A stretch of 64,000 bases of DNA from the NCBI RefSeq assembly GCF_014652635.1, contig NZ_BMZE01000002.1:1078680-1142679 (forward strand), in the 5' to 3' direction. The stretch is from Devosia pacifica. GTDB lineage: Bacteria > Pseudomonadota > Alphaproteobacteria > Rhizobiales > Devosiaceae. Of the stretch, positions 1-7,898 are shown one piece after another; within the stretch, counting starts at the first letter, position 1, and each line of letters opens with the position of its first letter. The notes beneath the pieces are model-generated. The model saw only the letters and a list, made by a program, of their open reading frames with translations, was not told the origin of the DNA and made no database searches. Made by a program: the position numbers and the translations under genes.

Positions 1-48
1 AACGGAAACGGCGGCAACGGCAATGGCGGCGGCAACGGAAAGGGCTAG
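1..48 (+). CDS. C-terminal end of an Asn/Gly-repeat protein (partial)
   Basis: Frame 1 reads an uninterrupted run of Asn-Gly-Gly codons ending in Lys-Gly and a TAG stop at 46-48. Only 15 codons lie in the window, so no function can be given. Such low-complexity Asn/Gly tails occur at the end of various secreted or surface proteins. The open frame is short and the composition is repetitive, so a chance reading frame is possible. Confidence 0.4.
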   Translation, partial: NGNGGNGNGGGNGKG

Positions 49-241
49 CGGCTAAGCCTCCGCTTGCTGGATGCGAGCTTTAGCGTATGCTCACTGGTTG
101 CAGCCATGGGGTCGTCGGTGAGTGACGGGTCATCGAGACACTCAGTCCATAACGCCTGGCCCTATGCCCTCGATTGATAGGCTCGCCTTAGGCCTGCCAG
201 TCTGAATCCAGCCCATGTTTAGCCGCACGCCCGAACGTCAG

Positions 242-292
242 GCCGCGCCTATCCATGCAGGTCCTTGGTTGCTGTGCGCCCCCGCAACCAAT
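242..292. repeat. Dispersed hairpin repeat, copy A (51 bp)
   Basis: This is one of three copies in the first 4.4 kb. It contains a perfect 8-bp inverted repeat, TTGGTTGC (265-272) and GCAACCAA (284-291), around an 11-nt C-rich loop. It matches copy B at 50 of 51 positions. The right end, CCCCCGCAACCA, looks like the 3' acceptor strand of a tRNA. Confidence 0.75.
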
Positions 293-306
293 CCTCAAAA
301 AAACTC

Positions 307-378
307 AACAAAATCAGTTTGTTAGCTTCCGGCGACATTCGCATCGTGCAATAAATTCAGCAAAATCAGATACTTAGC
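307..378. repeat. Imperfect direct repeat pair and tRNA-like att remnant
   Basis: A 20-nt motif, CARCAAAATCAG followed by a TTAGC end, occurs at 307-326 and again at 359-378. The second copy leads straight into a tRNA-3'-end-like stretch. Similar A-rich TTAGC motifs next to a tRNA end are common at integrated islands, so this may be a decayed attachment region. That reading is an inference. Confidence 0.35.
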
Positions 379-405
379 CAGGTGGGTTCAAATCTGCCGC
401 AACCA
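379..405 (+). other. tRNA 3'-end-like remnant
   Basis: The segment contains GGTTCAAATC, the universal T-loop pattern, followed at tRNA-like spacing by CCGCAACCA. The flanking T-stem arms do not pair and there is no upstream D or anticodon arm, so it is not a functional tRNA. It looks like a tRNA 3' fragment of the kind left by site-specific integration. Confidence 0.4.
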
Positions 406-567
406 ATCTTCACGTAGCCGTCGTGCGCTCATTATGGCGTGCCACCGTGGCAGATCACGACCCCATTGCGGACGTTAAGTCCATTCTCACGAAGTACAAA
501 AGCGGACGCTACTAGTCTCTTCAGAGGACCAGGAAACGTTTCACTAAGCACCCCACCTCGGTGATAT

Positions 568-1488
568 TCATGATGAGGTTTTTGCAGATGCCTCCTCATG
601 AGGCAAACCAACGCTATGCAATAGATCTGCAAGAGGGGCAGGCTGGCCATAGATGAAGCCTTGAACCTCCGCGCAGCCTTCCTGAGCGAGTATGGTCAAT
701 TGGTCGACTGTCTCCACACCCTCAACCAGCACACTTACCTGAAGGCTCTTTCCGAGCGCCAAAATCGTGCGAAGCATAGAGTGGCTTCGTGAATTCTCAG
801 CTAGATTGGTAACGAAGCTGCGATCCACTTTAATTCGATCGAAGGAGAACGAATTCAACGTAGCCAACGACGAGTAGCCAGTACCGAAATCGTCGATCGC
901 AATGGTGACGCCGAGGCCGTGCAGTTGCTGAAGGACCGGAAGGACCCGCTCCCTGTCGGATATGATAGCGGTCTCCGTCACTTCAAGCTCTAGCTGCGAC
1001 GGATCGAGCCCCGACTTCTGCAATGCTTCTCGGACGTTGTCGACTAGGGTTGGATTGGTGAGTTGGAGCGGCGAAATATTGACGGCGATCTTCTGATGCA
1101 CCTGCCAGGTTACAGCTTCTGCGCAGGCTTGCTGCAGGACCCATGCGCCGAGATCCAAGATTAGGCCGCTCTCTTCGGCAATCGGGATGAATACATCCGG
1201 GGGAACCAGCCCTTTCTGCGGATGTCGCCAACGCAGTAATGCCTCGTATCCAACAATGGCGTTGTTGCGCACTGCGTGCTGCTGCTGGAAATTCAGATAG
1301 AACTGCCCAGTCTCCAGAGCCCGCCGCATCTCATGGGCCAGAACACGCCGCTCTCTTGCAGCGTCATCCATGGATTGTTCGAAAAAGCTCGGGGTGACAT
1401 CATTGGCGCCCTTGGCACGATACATCGCCAGGTCAGCGTTGCTGATCAACCGCTCGCTCGTCACGCCATCATCTGGAAAGATTGACAC
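568..1488 (-). CDS. EAL-domain phosphodiesterase, 3' part of a split GGDEF-EAL gene
   Basis: This 306-residue frame starts inside a GGDEF domain; residues 1-35 are its C-terminal end (SIFPDDG, ADLAMYRAK). A complete EAL phosphodiesterase domain follows, with EAL at 82-84, NIS at 137-139, TET near 171-173, DDFGTG at 199-204, KVDRSF at 220-225, EGVET at 256-260 and QGFIYGQP at 276-283. These are the residues used by active c-di-GMP phosphodiesterases. The upstream part of the gene (1531-2505) is in the same frame; only the TAG at 1528-1530 separates them. A GTG at 1486-1488 could act as a restart, but the GGDEF fold would be incomplete. This half may therefore be silent or make a free EAL enzyme. 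Confidence 0.8.
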   Translation of the reverse strand: MSIFPDDGVTSERLISNADLAMYRAKGANDVTPSFFEQSMDDAARERRVLAHEMRRALETGQFYLNFQQQHAVRNNAIVGYEALLRWRHPQKGLVPPDVFIPIAEESGLILDLGAWVLQQACAEAVTWQVHQKIAVNISPLQLTNPTLVDNVREALQKSGLDPSQLELEVTETAIISDRERVLPVLQQLHGLGVTIAIDDFGTGYSSLATLNSFSFDRIKVDRSFVTNLAENSRSHSMLRTILALGKSLQVSVLVEGVETVDQLTILAQEGCAEVQGFIYGQPAPLADLLHSVGLPHEEASAKTSS

Positions 1489-1527
1489 CCCGATACTCGT
1501 CTGCGGCAGGATCTCGATTTCATCAAG

Positions 1528-1530
1528 CTA
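1528..1530 (-). other. In-frame amber codon interrupting the GGDEF-EAL gene
   Basis: On the minus strand the frame reads Leu-Ala-Asp-Arg-Ala-TAG-Leu-Asp-Glu-Ile-Glu-Ile and continues in the same frame, with no base gained or lost, into the rest of the GGDEF fold (TSIGVSIF). A single change such as CAG to TAG would produce it. No other stop lies between 2505 and 568. Confidence 0.85.
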
Positions 1531-2505
1531 GGCCCTGTCTGCCAGACGTTCGGTTAGGGCGGAAAGGTACTGCCTGAGCTCGTCAGCGTTCTCGAACTCG
1601 AAGAAGCCGACAAACTCATCGCCCCCAAAACGACCGAATCCACCGCCAACAGCGCAGGCTTGACGCAAGCGATCAGCCACGATCTGCAATAGCTTGTCGC
1701 CAACTGCGTGGCCATGCGTGTCGTTGATATCCTTGAAGCGATTGAGGTCGAGATTAATGACTGCCAGTCGTTGAGATTTCACATCCTGGCAAAGGTCGAG
1801 TGCTAGATTGAGCCGGTCTATAAGCAAGGTCCGATTTGGAAGACCCGTCAGCGGATCATGCCCGGCCAAATGTTGGATGCGGTCGGTCGCTGCCTTCTGC
1901 TCGGTTCGATCCCGCGTGATCTTCGCGTACCCCACGTGTTCTCCGCGGTGGCCGAAGACCGGCTCGATCAATACCTGAGCCCAGAATCGTGTTCCGTCCT
2001 TCCGATAACGCCATCCTTCTGTCTCGAACCTGCGGTTCGCCAGCGCTGTGGTGAGGGCAGCTTGTGCAGAGCCGGTGGTCGCAGCGTCGGCTCCCAGAAA
2101 GATGGAGAAGTGCTGACCAACAACCTCGTCCGCGCAATACCCCTTCAGGCGCGCGGCGCCGGCGTTCCATGTGCGAATATTTCCCATAACATCGAGCATG
2201 TAGATGGCGTGGTCGGTGACACCTTCCACTATGAGCCGATACTCATGGTCACGAGCGTGGCTTTGTTCGGCGGCAAGAACGCTGCGATCGCGTTCCGCGC
2301 CAAGAACAGCAAAAACCCCGCCAAGGACTATCGGAGCGAGCAGAATTACGAAATGGAGGGGGTTGTTGGAAATCAGCCAGCCCGGCTCGAATTTTTCCAT
2401 GCCCAGCGACCAATGGTCGATGAGGAGAGCTATCGCGGGAAAACATGCGCCGAACAGCACTCCTGCTATCCCATACTTCTCGATGCTTTGAGTTGGTGAT
2501 CGCAT
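1528..2505 (-). CDS. Membrane PAS-GGDEF diguanylate cyclase, 5' part of a split gene
   Basis: The product begins with two predicted membrane segments (about residues 10-32 and 46-70), then a PAS sensor domain with the PAC-like end GYAKITRDRTEQ, then most of a GGDEF domain with an intact active-site motif FGRFGGDEF. It stops at an amber codon about 35 residues after GGDEF, before the last strands of the cyclase fold. Together with the 3' part it would be a normal PAS-GGDEF-EAL protein of about 640 residues that makes and breaks c-di-GMP at the membrane. ATG at 2505 is chosen; a TTG six codons upstream is also open. Truncated here, it probably lacks cyclase activity. Confidence 0.8.
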   Translation of the reverse strand: MRSPTQSIEKYGIAGVLFGACFPAIALLIDHWSLGMEKFEPGWLISNNPLHFVILLAPIVLGGVFAVLGAERDRSVLAAEQSHARDHEYRLIVEGVTDHAIYMLDVMGNIRTWNAGAARLKGYCADEVVGQHFSIFLGADAATTGSAQAALTTALANRRFETEGWRYRKDGTRFWAQVLIEPVFGHRGEHVGYAKITRDRTEQKAATDRIQHLAGHDPLTGLPNRTLLIDRLNLALDLCQDVKSQRLAVINLDLNRFKDINDTHGHAVGDKLLQIVADRLRQACAVGGGFGRFGGDEFVGFFEFENADELRQYLSALTERLADRA

Positions 2506-3491
2506 GCACACGTCCGTCTTCAAGCGAGTACATCTAACGATGAGACGTAAACGGCTGCCTAACCTATCGATCCTTGGGCAGTTGAACTTCGACGATCGCC
2601 TGAAAGCTAACGCGGCAAATGGGCTTTTGCCCGTACCGACAGCCCTATTGTGCAGTCAGTTCGTGTGAGCGGCGATCTTAAGCGTGAAGCAAACCGGTCT
2701 TGGTTCGATCGAGCTGAACAGCCGGTGCGGTCAGTGCCTTATCGGCATAGCTTATCATCGGCAGCGGGTCAGCTAGGCCCAAGCCGAGGATAAAATCAGA
2801 CTTGCAGGAAGCCACCTCATGGCGACCGCACGCCGACATGTCATGCCGCGCCTATCCATGTAGGTCCTTGGTTGCTGTGCGCCCCCGCAACCAATTCTTG
2901 GAAAAATGCAGCGAAATCGTTGCGCGCTGATAATTGCGTGGCAGTTCGCGGCCCCGCTTCGGTCATTTCGATTCCCCACAGACTTACCAACGAGCAGACA
3001 TTTATACGTCGCTCTCTCCTGCAAGGGCCTGTCCGGCAATGGTCCTTCTCTGGCGCGTTAACGGGTATATGAGGCAACCGGTTCTCGTACGACTGCCGCA
3101 AAGCCGAATACGGCTTGCTGAAGAAGCGCTCTCCGAATGGTGTTACGGCCACTTGCACCTCGAGATGTCCCGAGGTCACAATGATCCTGATCGGTGGTCA
3201 CCTATCTCGCACGGCGGCCGCCAGCTTGAAGCCCCATGGATCCAGTCATATCTACATCGGCGAACAATACCTGAATATCCTGCCTCGCATCCAGCAATGT
3301 CGTGGCTTTAGGCTAAGGATAAACATCGGTTGGCGTAACGCGCCTTAAATCCAACGCAATTGTGGTAGAACGTTGTAATACGTTTACTGCCTCTGTTGGC
3401 TGAACTCATCCAGCCGGTATTTCCGGTGCTTGGCTTTTTCCTGCAATTTGCAAACGTCTTAGGCCTCCGCAGCATTCTGCTGGGAGGAAAC
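2506..3491. other. Nearly 1 kb with no convincing gene
   Basis: This gap holds repeat copy B (2845-2895) and several short overlapping frames with no family features. A 112-residue minus-strand frame at 2841-3179 ends inside the repeat and is not supported by a good start site. The last ~150 bases are probably the 5' region of the cold-shock gene. Gene decay in an integration-prone segment would explain the emptiness. Confidence 0.5.
2845..2895. repeat. Dispersed hairpin repeat, copy B (51 bp)
   Basis: It is identical to copy A at 50 of 51 positions, with the same TTGGTTGC/GCAACCAA stem. It is followed by unrelated sequence, so the unit ends at about CAAT. Confidence 0.75.
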
Positions 3492-3539
3492 ATGCTCGTT
3501 TGCCTTGCTTCGAGCGAATATGGAAGGGCGCCAGGATGA
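3492..3539 (+). CDS. 15-codon leader ORF coupled to the cold-shock gene
   Basis: The Shine-Dalgarno GGGAGGA at 3482-3488 is followed by ATG at 3492 and an open frame encoding MLVCLASSEYGRAPG. The frame stops with TGA at 3537-3539, which overlaps the cold-shock ATG at 3536 as ATGA. The arrangement is typical of translational coupling or of a regulatory leader peptide. The peptide has no recognisable family. Its SD is stronger than the one directly before the cold-shock start. Confidence 0.45.
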   Translation: MLVCLASSEYGRAPG

Positions 3540-3742
3540 ATACCGGCACCGTCAAATTTTACAATTCAACCAAAGGCTTCGGCTTCATTACGCCCGACGA
3601 GGGCGGTCGCGACGCGTTTGTCCATGTGACCGCACTGGAGCGCGCTGGCATAGCTGGTCTGGGGGATGGCCAAAAGGTCAGCTACGATCTCGAGAACGGT
3701 CGCGACGGCCGCGAGTCTGCCATCAATCTGCAGCTGGCCTGA
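3536..3742 (+). CDS. cspA: Cold-shock domain protein (CspA family)
   Basis: This 68-residue protein is one OB-fold cold-shock domain, the normal length for the family. RNP1 is KGFGFI (residues 10-15) and RNP2 is the FVHVTAL segment; both bind single-stranded RNA or DNA. The product is expected to act as a cytoplasmic RNA chaperone that melts mRNA structure during cold shock or growth transitions. MNTGTVKF is the standard N-terminus, so the start at 3536 is preferred over an upstream GTG/ATG in frame at 3500. Its ATG overlaps the stop of a short leader ORF. The next two small genes run in the same direction and may be cotranscribed. Confidence 0.92.
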   Translation: MNTGTVKFYNSTKGFGFITPDEGGRDAFVHVTALERAGIAGLGDGQKVSYDLENGRDGRESAINLQLA

Positions 3743-3791
3743 ACCATAAAGAGAGCGCTCTCTGCGCTCTCTTCCAAACAAGGAGCCGAGC

Positions 3792-4046
3792 ATGCAGCAT
3801 CGTTTCAAAGCCGGCCAAATTCTGGCCCTACGTTCCGCGTCACGACAAAGCAATAGGCCCTCCGGGCCATGCGAGGTCATTTTCTGCCTTCCCCACGACA
3901 AGGGACCCATCCTCTATCGCGTGCGCTCAAGTAGCGAGACCGTCGAGCGCGTTGTTGAGGAGGTCGACCTGTCCCCGACCGATGTTATGAAGTCTCATGT
4001 TTTTGAGGCGGAGGCCGCCTTCAAGATCGCCGTCGTCAAGCGATGA
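3792..4046 (+). CDS. Small conserved protein downstream of csp
   Basis: This 84-residue protein has a strong AAGGAG site ten bases before its ATG. It contains a short beta-rich core (FKAGQILAL... CEVIFCLPHDKGPILYRVRSSSETVERVVEEVDLSP) that resembles small Hyphomicrobiales proteins often found next to cold-shock genes and described only as hypothetical. There are no membrane segments or catalytic motifs. Its stop overlaps the start of the next gene (ATGA), so the two are translationally coupled. A nucleic-acid or ligand-binding SH3-like fold is possible but is inference. Confidence 0.75.
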   Translation: MQHRFKAGQILALRSASRQSNRPSGPCEVIFCLPHDKGPILYRVRSSSETVERVVEEVDLSPTDVMKSHVFEAEAAFKIAVVKR

Positions 4047-4285
4047 GCACGATGGACTGGTCGACACCGGCGGACCTGTATTCCAGCGCTGAACTCAGAC
4101 CCCGCGGAAGTCGGTACAAACGGTTTCCATCCACTGCTGAAGCGGTCCGCTTCGCAGTCGAAGAACTGTCGTCAATTGCGTTGCGTTCGACATCCATCGA
4201 AAACGACTACATAAGACATGAGGGGGAAGCGATCCGGGCTTTATATTATTCTGCGGACTATCCTTTAAGGCGGCAGTCGCGCTGA
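4043..4285 (+). CDS. Small conserved hypothetical protein
   Basis: This 80-residue product starts within the stop of the preceding gene (ATGA overlap), a sign of an operon. It contains YKRFPSTAEAVRFAVEELSS and ends with an EGEAIRALYYSADYPL segment, a pattern seen in short Hyphomicrobiales hypothetical proteins. There is no signal peptide or known motif. Function is unknown; linkage to csp suggests a role in stress or growth transition. Confidence 0.7.
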   Translation: MSTMDWSTPADLYSSAELRPRGSRYKRFPSTAEAVRFAVEELSSIALRSTSIENDYIRHEGEAIRALYYSADYPLRRQSR

Positions 4286-4330
4286 ATAGGGCAACCTTTG
4301 AACTTGCCCCGGAAGAATGCCACACGCCAT

Positions 4331-4380
4331 GCCGTGCATATCCATGTAGGTCCTCGGTTGCTACGCGCCCCGCAACCAAT
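4331..4380. repeat. Dispersed hairpin repeat, copy C (50 bp, diverged)
   Basis: It differs from copy B at five positions and lacks one C of the loop. The stem is kept as CGGTTGC/GCAACC. It lies between the small gene pair and their terminator. Confidence 0.7.
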
Positions 4381-4414
4381 CGTTGGCTGCTAGCGATGGC
4401 CAAGAAGATGCCCG

Positions 4415-4444
4415 CCCGTGAGCCAAAGGCTTGCGGGTTTTTTT
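4415..4444 (+). terminator. Rho-independent terminator after the csp gene cluster
   Basis: A 10-bp stem, CCCGTGAGCC (4415-4424) with GGCTTGCGGG (4428-4437), includes two G-U pairs, has an AAA loop, and is followed by seven T residues. It ends transcription of the csp cluster on the plus strand. Confidence 0.85.
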
Positions 4445-4584
4445 GTTTCCCGATCCTATCGGGTGGTCTGCACTATTCAACGGCGCAGCATCAGATCGGC
4501 TAGTGAAACGCCGACTCTTGGCGAAGAGCTATGCACCAGTCTGACTTTGTGCAGGCACAAGCATCCCCACGAAGAAGAGTTTGG

Positions 4585-5304
4585 TCAGCGCGATAGATCG
4601 TGGATCGAGGAGACGTCATCGGCGAATGGCACATTCCGACGGCGAAAGGATGCGCCCTCAACACATTTCGGTTCGCTGATACGGTCCATCCGAAAATGGC
4701 GGAAGTCTTCACGCGCCGGATCCCATGCCACCAGGTACCAAACCGGTGGCAGTATGAGCATGGCTTGGGGCTCGACTGTCCTGCTTGTCAACGCGCCTTT
4801 TCTGTCGCGGTAGAGAAAGTTCAGGCAGAACTGCTTGAGAAACGCTGTTTCAAACGCTGGCAGCAGCGCAGCCTCCACAGGCTTCATGTCCGATATGTCC
4901 ACAAGCGGGGATAATTGCCCGACAAAGAGACAATCGAGAACTTTGCGCAGATCCCGCACCCGATCGGGCGGCAGAGCTTTTTCGAGCTTGGCAAGGCCAG
5001 AATTTGCAAGCTCGGCGAAGGGCAGGGTGCCCACGGCTCGCATTGACGCGACGCTGATCAGCAGGGCGAAGATCTCGGCGACCGAGAGTCGCGCTGTCGT
5101 CTGGACCGAGCGTGGATCCAATTGAAGCCCACCCCCGCGCCCCGGCTCGGAGTGAATAACGAAGCCTTGGTCGCGCAGAGCGCTGATATCGCGCAACAGC
5201 GTGCGTCGCGAGGCGCCGACGTCTTGTGCGAGCTGTGCAATTGTCGCGCTGCCGGTGCGGCGCAGGATACGCACTATGGCTTCATGTCGAAGGCGGATGT
5301 TCAT
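4585..5304 (-). CDS. WYL-domain transcriptional regulator (YafY/DeoR-like)
   Basis: The 239-residue protein has an N-terminal winged helix (about 1-60, SATIAQLAQDVGASRRTLLRDISALRDQGF split around the recognition helix) and a C-terminal WYL domain. The domain carries the WYLVAWD motif near residue 190 and the basic FRMDRI strand that binds ligands or nucleic acid in this family. It is divergent from the epoxide-hydrolase-like gene at 5439 across a 134-bp gap, so that gene and its own promoter are the likely targets. The ligand is unknown. Confidence 0.85.
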   Translation of the reverse strand: MNIRLRHEAIVRILRRTGSATIAQLAQDVGASRRTLLRDISALRDQGFVIHSEPGRGGGLQLDPRSVQTTARLSVAEIFALLISVASMRAVGTLPFAELANSGLAKLEKALPPDRVRDLRKVLDCLFVGQLSPLVDISDMKPVEAALLPAFETAFLKQFCLNFLYRDRKGALTSRTVEPQAMLILPPVWYLVAWDPAREDFRHFRMDRISEPKCVEGASFRRRNVPFADDVSSIHDLSR

Positions 5305-5438
5305 CTCACACCCTATCGCGGAACAGTGCCAGTTTTTGGCACCATTACTCCTTAGTCAAGGCTTTGCCCCGATAGGCGGGACAGTGCAATGCCAATGACA
5401 AGCGCTTTGCTCTCTCCGCAAAGAGACAAGGAAAGACA

Positions 5439-6383
5439 ATGAAGACCCCGACCGATTTCCCCGAGCCCACCCTCATCGCCGTCAACGGCGTAAACCTCGA
5501 GGTGTTTGAAGCAGGCCGCGAGAATGCAGGAAACCCGATCGTGCTCTGCCATGGCTGGCCCGAACTGGCGTATTCCTGGCGGCATCAGATTCCCGCGCTG
5601 GTCGATGCTGGATATCACGTCATCGCGCCCAATCAACGCGGCTACGGAAACTCGTCCAGTCCTACTGAGGTAGCCCAATATGACATCGAGCACCTCGCCG
5701 GTGATCTCGTCGCACTGCTTGACCACTATGGATATCGAGACGCGGCTTTCGTTGGCCATGATTGGGGCGCGATGGTCGTCTGGGGCCTGACGCTTTTACA
5801 TCCCGAACGGGTCGCCAAGATCGTCAATTTGAGCCTGCCCTATCAGGAGCGGGGCGAGACTCCGTGGATCGAACTCCTCGAGATGCTGCTGGGCGGTGAC
5901 TATTACTTCGTTCACTTCAATCGGCAGCCGGGGGTTGCGGAGGCAGTGCTGGACGAGAACGTATTTCGCTTTTTGCGCAACCTTTACCGGAAGAACCTGC
6001 CGCCTCAGCCGCCCGAGCCCGGCATGGCGATGATTAATCTGGCTCGGGCGAAAGAGCCGCTAGGGGAGCCGGTGATGCCTGACAGCGAGCTTGCCGTCTT
6101 CGTTTCCGCATTCGAGAAGACCGGCTTCACGGCAAGCATCAACTGGTACAGAAACCTCGACCGCAACTGGCACAGGCTGGCCGCGGCCGATCCGATCATT
6201 CGCCATCCCGCGCTCATGATCTATGGCGACCGCGATGTCATCCCGAAGTTTGAAAAGCTCGCAGACTTCGTGCCCAACGCCGATATTGTCAGCCTCGATT
6301 GCGGTCACTGGATACAGGAAGAAATGCCGCACGAAACGAACCGCGTCATCCTGACCTGGTTGGCGCAGGAGACTTCCGGCTGA
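5439..6383 (+). CDS. Epoxide hydrolase-like alpha/beta hydrolase
   Basis: This is a 314-residue alpha/beta hydrolase of the epoxide hydrolase/haloalkane dehalogenase group. HGWPE at 39-43 forms the oxyanion hole, and the nucleophile is Asp108 in GHDWGA rather than Ser, which points to an epoxide or halide substrate. Asp265 in YGDRD and His290 in DCGHW complete the triad. Tyr154/155 and Tyr237 in the cap region are placed like the epoxide-polarising tyrosines. An AAGGA site precedes the ATG. It is cytoplasmic, with no signal peptide, and is probably controlled by the divergent WYL regulator. The substrate cannot be told. Confidence 0.87.
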   Translation: MKTPTDFPEPTLIAVNGVNLEVFEAGRENAGNPIVLCHGWPELAYSWRHQIPALVDAGYHVIAPNQRGYGNSSSPTEVAQYDIEHLAGDLVALLDHYGYRDAAFVGHDWGAMVVWGLTLLHPERVAKIVNLSLPYQERGETPWIELLEMLLGGDYYFVHFNRQPGVAEAVLDENVFRFLRNLYRKNLPPQPPEPGMAMINLARAKEPLGEPVMPDSELAVFVSAFEKTGFTASINWYRNLDRNWHRLAAADPIIRHPALMIYGDRDVIPKFEKLADFVPNADIVSLDCGHWIQEEMPHETNRVILTWLAQETSG

Positions 6384-6672
6384 TCTCACTGCTGCCCTTC
6401 ACGAGAATCTGGCGGACGCTGACGGGCGAGGACTTTCTGTGACGCGGTCTGCCGGGGCCCCACACTTCCGCGGGCCAACCAGTCCGTGATGCACTCTTAC
6501 TGTTCCATTCCCGCTTGATGCGACAGTGCTGCGGCAAAAAATCTTGGCCTATCCCTTGAGAATGACATTCGTCGCCTATATGTCTGCGGGCTCCGCGCCT
6601 GTTCGGTCAAAAAGCTGACGGCGCCATTTGCTATGCGACACGGGTTGTCCCACGGAGGTTCGAGCGCAAAGA

Positions 6673-7773
6673 TTGACGCTAGCTACGCCCTATTATCTTG
6701 TCGACAAGTCGATACTCCTCAAGAATCTCGAGAAAATATCGTATTTGCGTCAACGCTCGGGCGTGAAATGCCTGCTGGCCCTCAAATGCTTTGCGACCTG
6801 GAGTGTGTTCGACCTGATGGCCGAACACATGGATGGTACGACCTCTTCCTCACTTTTCGAAGTCAGGCTTGGCCGCGAGAAATTCGCGGGTGAGACGCAC
6901 GCCTATTCCGTGGCCTATGCCGATGATGAGATCGATGAGGTTCTGGCCAATTCCGACAAGATCATCTTCAACTCCATCGGGCAGTTGACGCGGTTCGCGG
7001 ACAAGAGCGCCACCCATGTGCGCGGACTGCGGGTCAATCCGCAGATCAGCTATTCCAGCTTCATCATAGCCGATCCGGCGCGGCCCTATAGCCGGCTGGG
7101 CGAGTGGGATGTCGAGCGCATCGATACGGTGATCGACCAGATCAGTGGCTTCATGTTCCACTGCAATTGCGAGAACGCCGATTTCGACAGCTTCTCAGAC
7201 ATCCTCGATACGATCGAGGAGCGGTTCGGGCACCTGATGGAGCGGCTTGACTGGATCAGCCTTGGCGGCGGCATTCACTTCACCGGCGAGGGCTATCCGC
7301 TCGACGCGCTGGCCGATCGGCTCAGGGCGTTCGGCGAGCGCTATGGCGTGACGGTCTATCTCGAGCCCGGCGAGGCTGCGGTAACCAAGTCGACGACGCT
7401 CGAGGTCACTGTCCTCGATACGCTCAACAACGGCAAGGATCTGGCGATCGTCGACTCCTCGATCGAGGCGCATATGCTCGATCTGCTGATTTATCGCGAA
7501 AGCGCGAAGCTGCATCCGAACGCTGGCGCGCACGAATACATGGTCTGCGGCAAGTCCTGTCTTGCCGGAGACATTTTTGGAGAATTCCGGTTCGAGACCG
7601 AACTGAAGCCCGGCGATCGCATTTCCATTGCAGATGCCGCTGGCTACACGATGGTGAAAAAGAACTGGTTCAACGGAGTCCGCATGCCGTCAATCGCCGT
7701 ACGGCAGCTGGATGGTCGGGTGGAACTGATGAGACAGTTTACATTCGACGACTACGTCGCGAGCCTCTCCTGA
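6673..7773 (+). CDS. nspC: Carboxynorspermidine/carboxyspermidine decarboxylase
   Basis: The product is a PLP-dependent fold-III (alanine-racemase-like) decarboxylase of about 366 residues, the usual NspC length. The PLP lysine lies in LLALKCF near residue 38, the phosphate loop in SLGGGIHFTGEGY, and CGKSCLAGD carries the active-site Cys. It removes CO2 from carboxyspermidine or carboxynorspermidine to give the polyamine. TTG at 6673 is chosen because the conserved TPYYLVDK N-terminus follows at once; GGAGG at 6654-6658 is upstream at a long spacing. A further in-frame TTG at 6628 would add 15 residues. The dehydrogenase that makes its substrate follows. Confidence 0.9.
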   Translation: MTLATPYYLVDKSILLKNLEKISYLRQRSGVKCLLALKCFATWSVFDLMAEHMDGTTSSSLFEVRLGREKFAGETHAYSVAYADDEIDEVLANSDKIIFNSIGQLTRFADKSATHVRGLRVNPQISYSSFIIADPARPYSRLGEWDVERIDTVIDQISGFMFHCNCENADFDSFSDILDTIEERFGHLMERLDWISLGGGIHFTGEGYPLDALADRLRAFGERYGVTVYLEPGEAAVTKSTTLEVTVLDTLNNGKDLAIVDSSIEAHMLDLLIYRESAKLHPNAGAHEYMVCGKSCLAGDIFGEFRFETELKPGDRISIADAAGYTMVKKNWFNGVRMPSIAVRQLDGRVELMRQFTFDDYVASLS

Positions 7774-7898
7774 TGGAGGCGGCGTAGACGCAACCGCTGC
7801 TGGAGCCGCTCAGGCGCCAGTTCCGATTGTCGCGCGATCAGAAGGCAAGGTTGGAACCCGACTTGTCGATCGTGCTGTTAAAAGGTGTTTCGTGCGAA

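Noticed and set aside
2841-3179. 112-residue minus-strand frame
   Set aside because: It ends inside a dispersed repeat, lacks a good ribosome site and has no motif I can name. It could be a decayed gene but is not supported.
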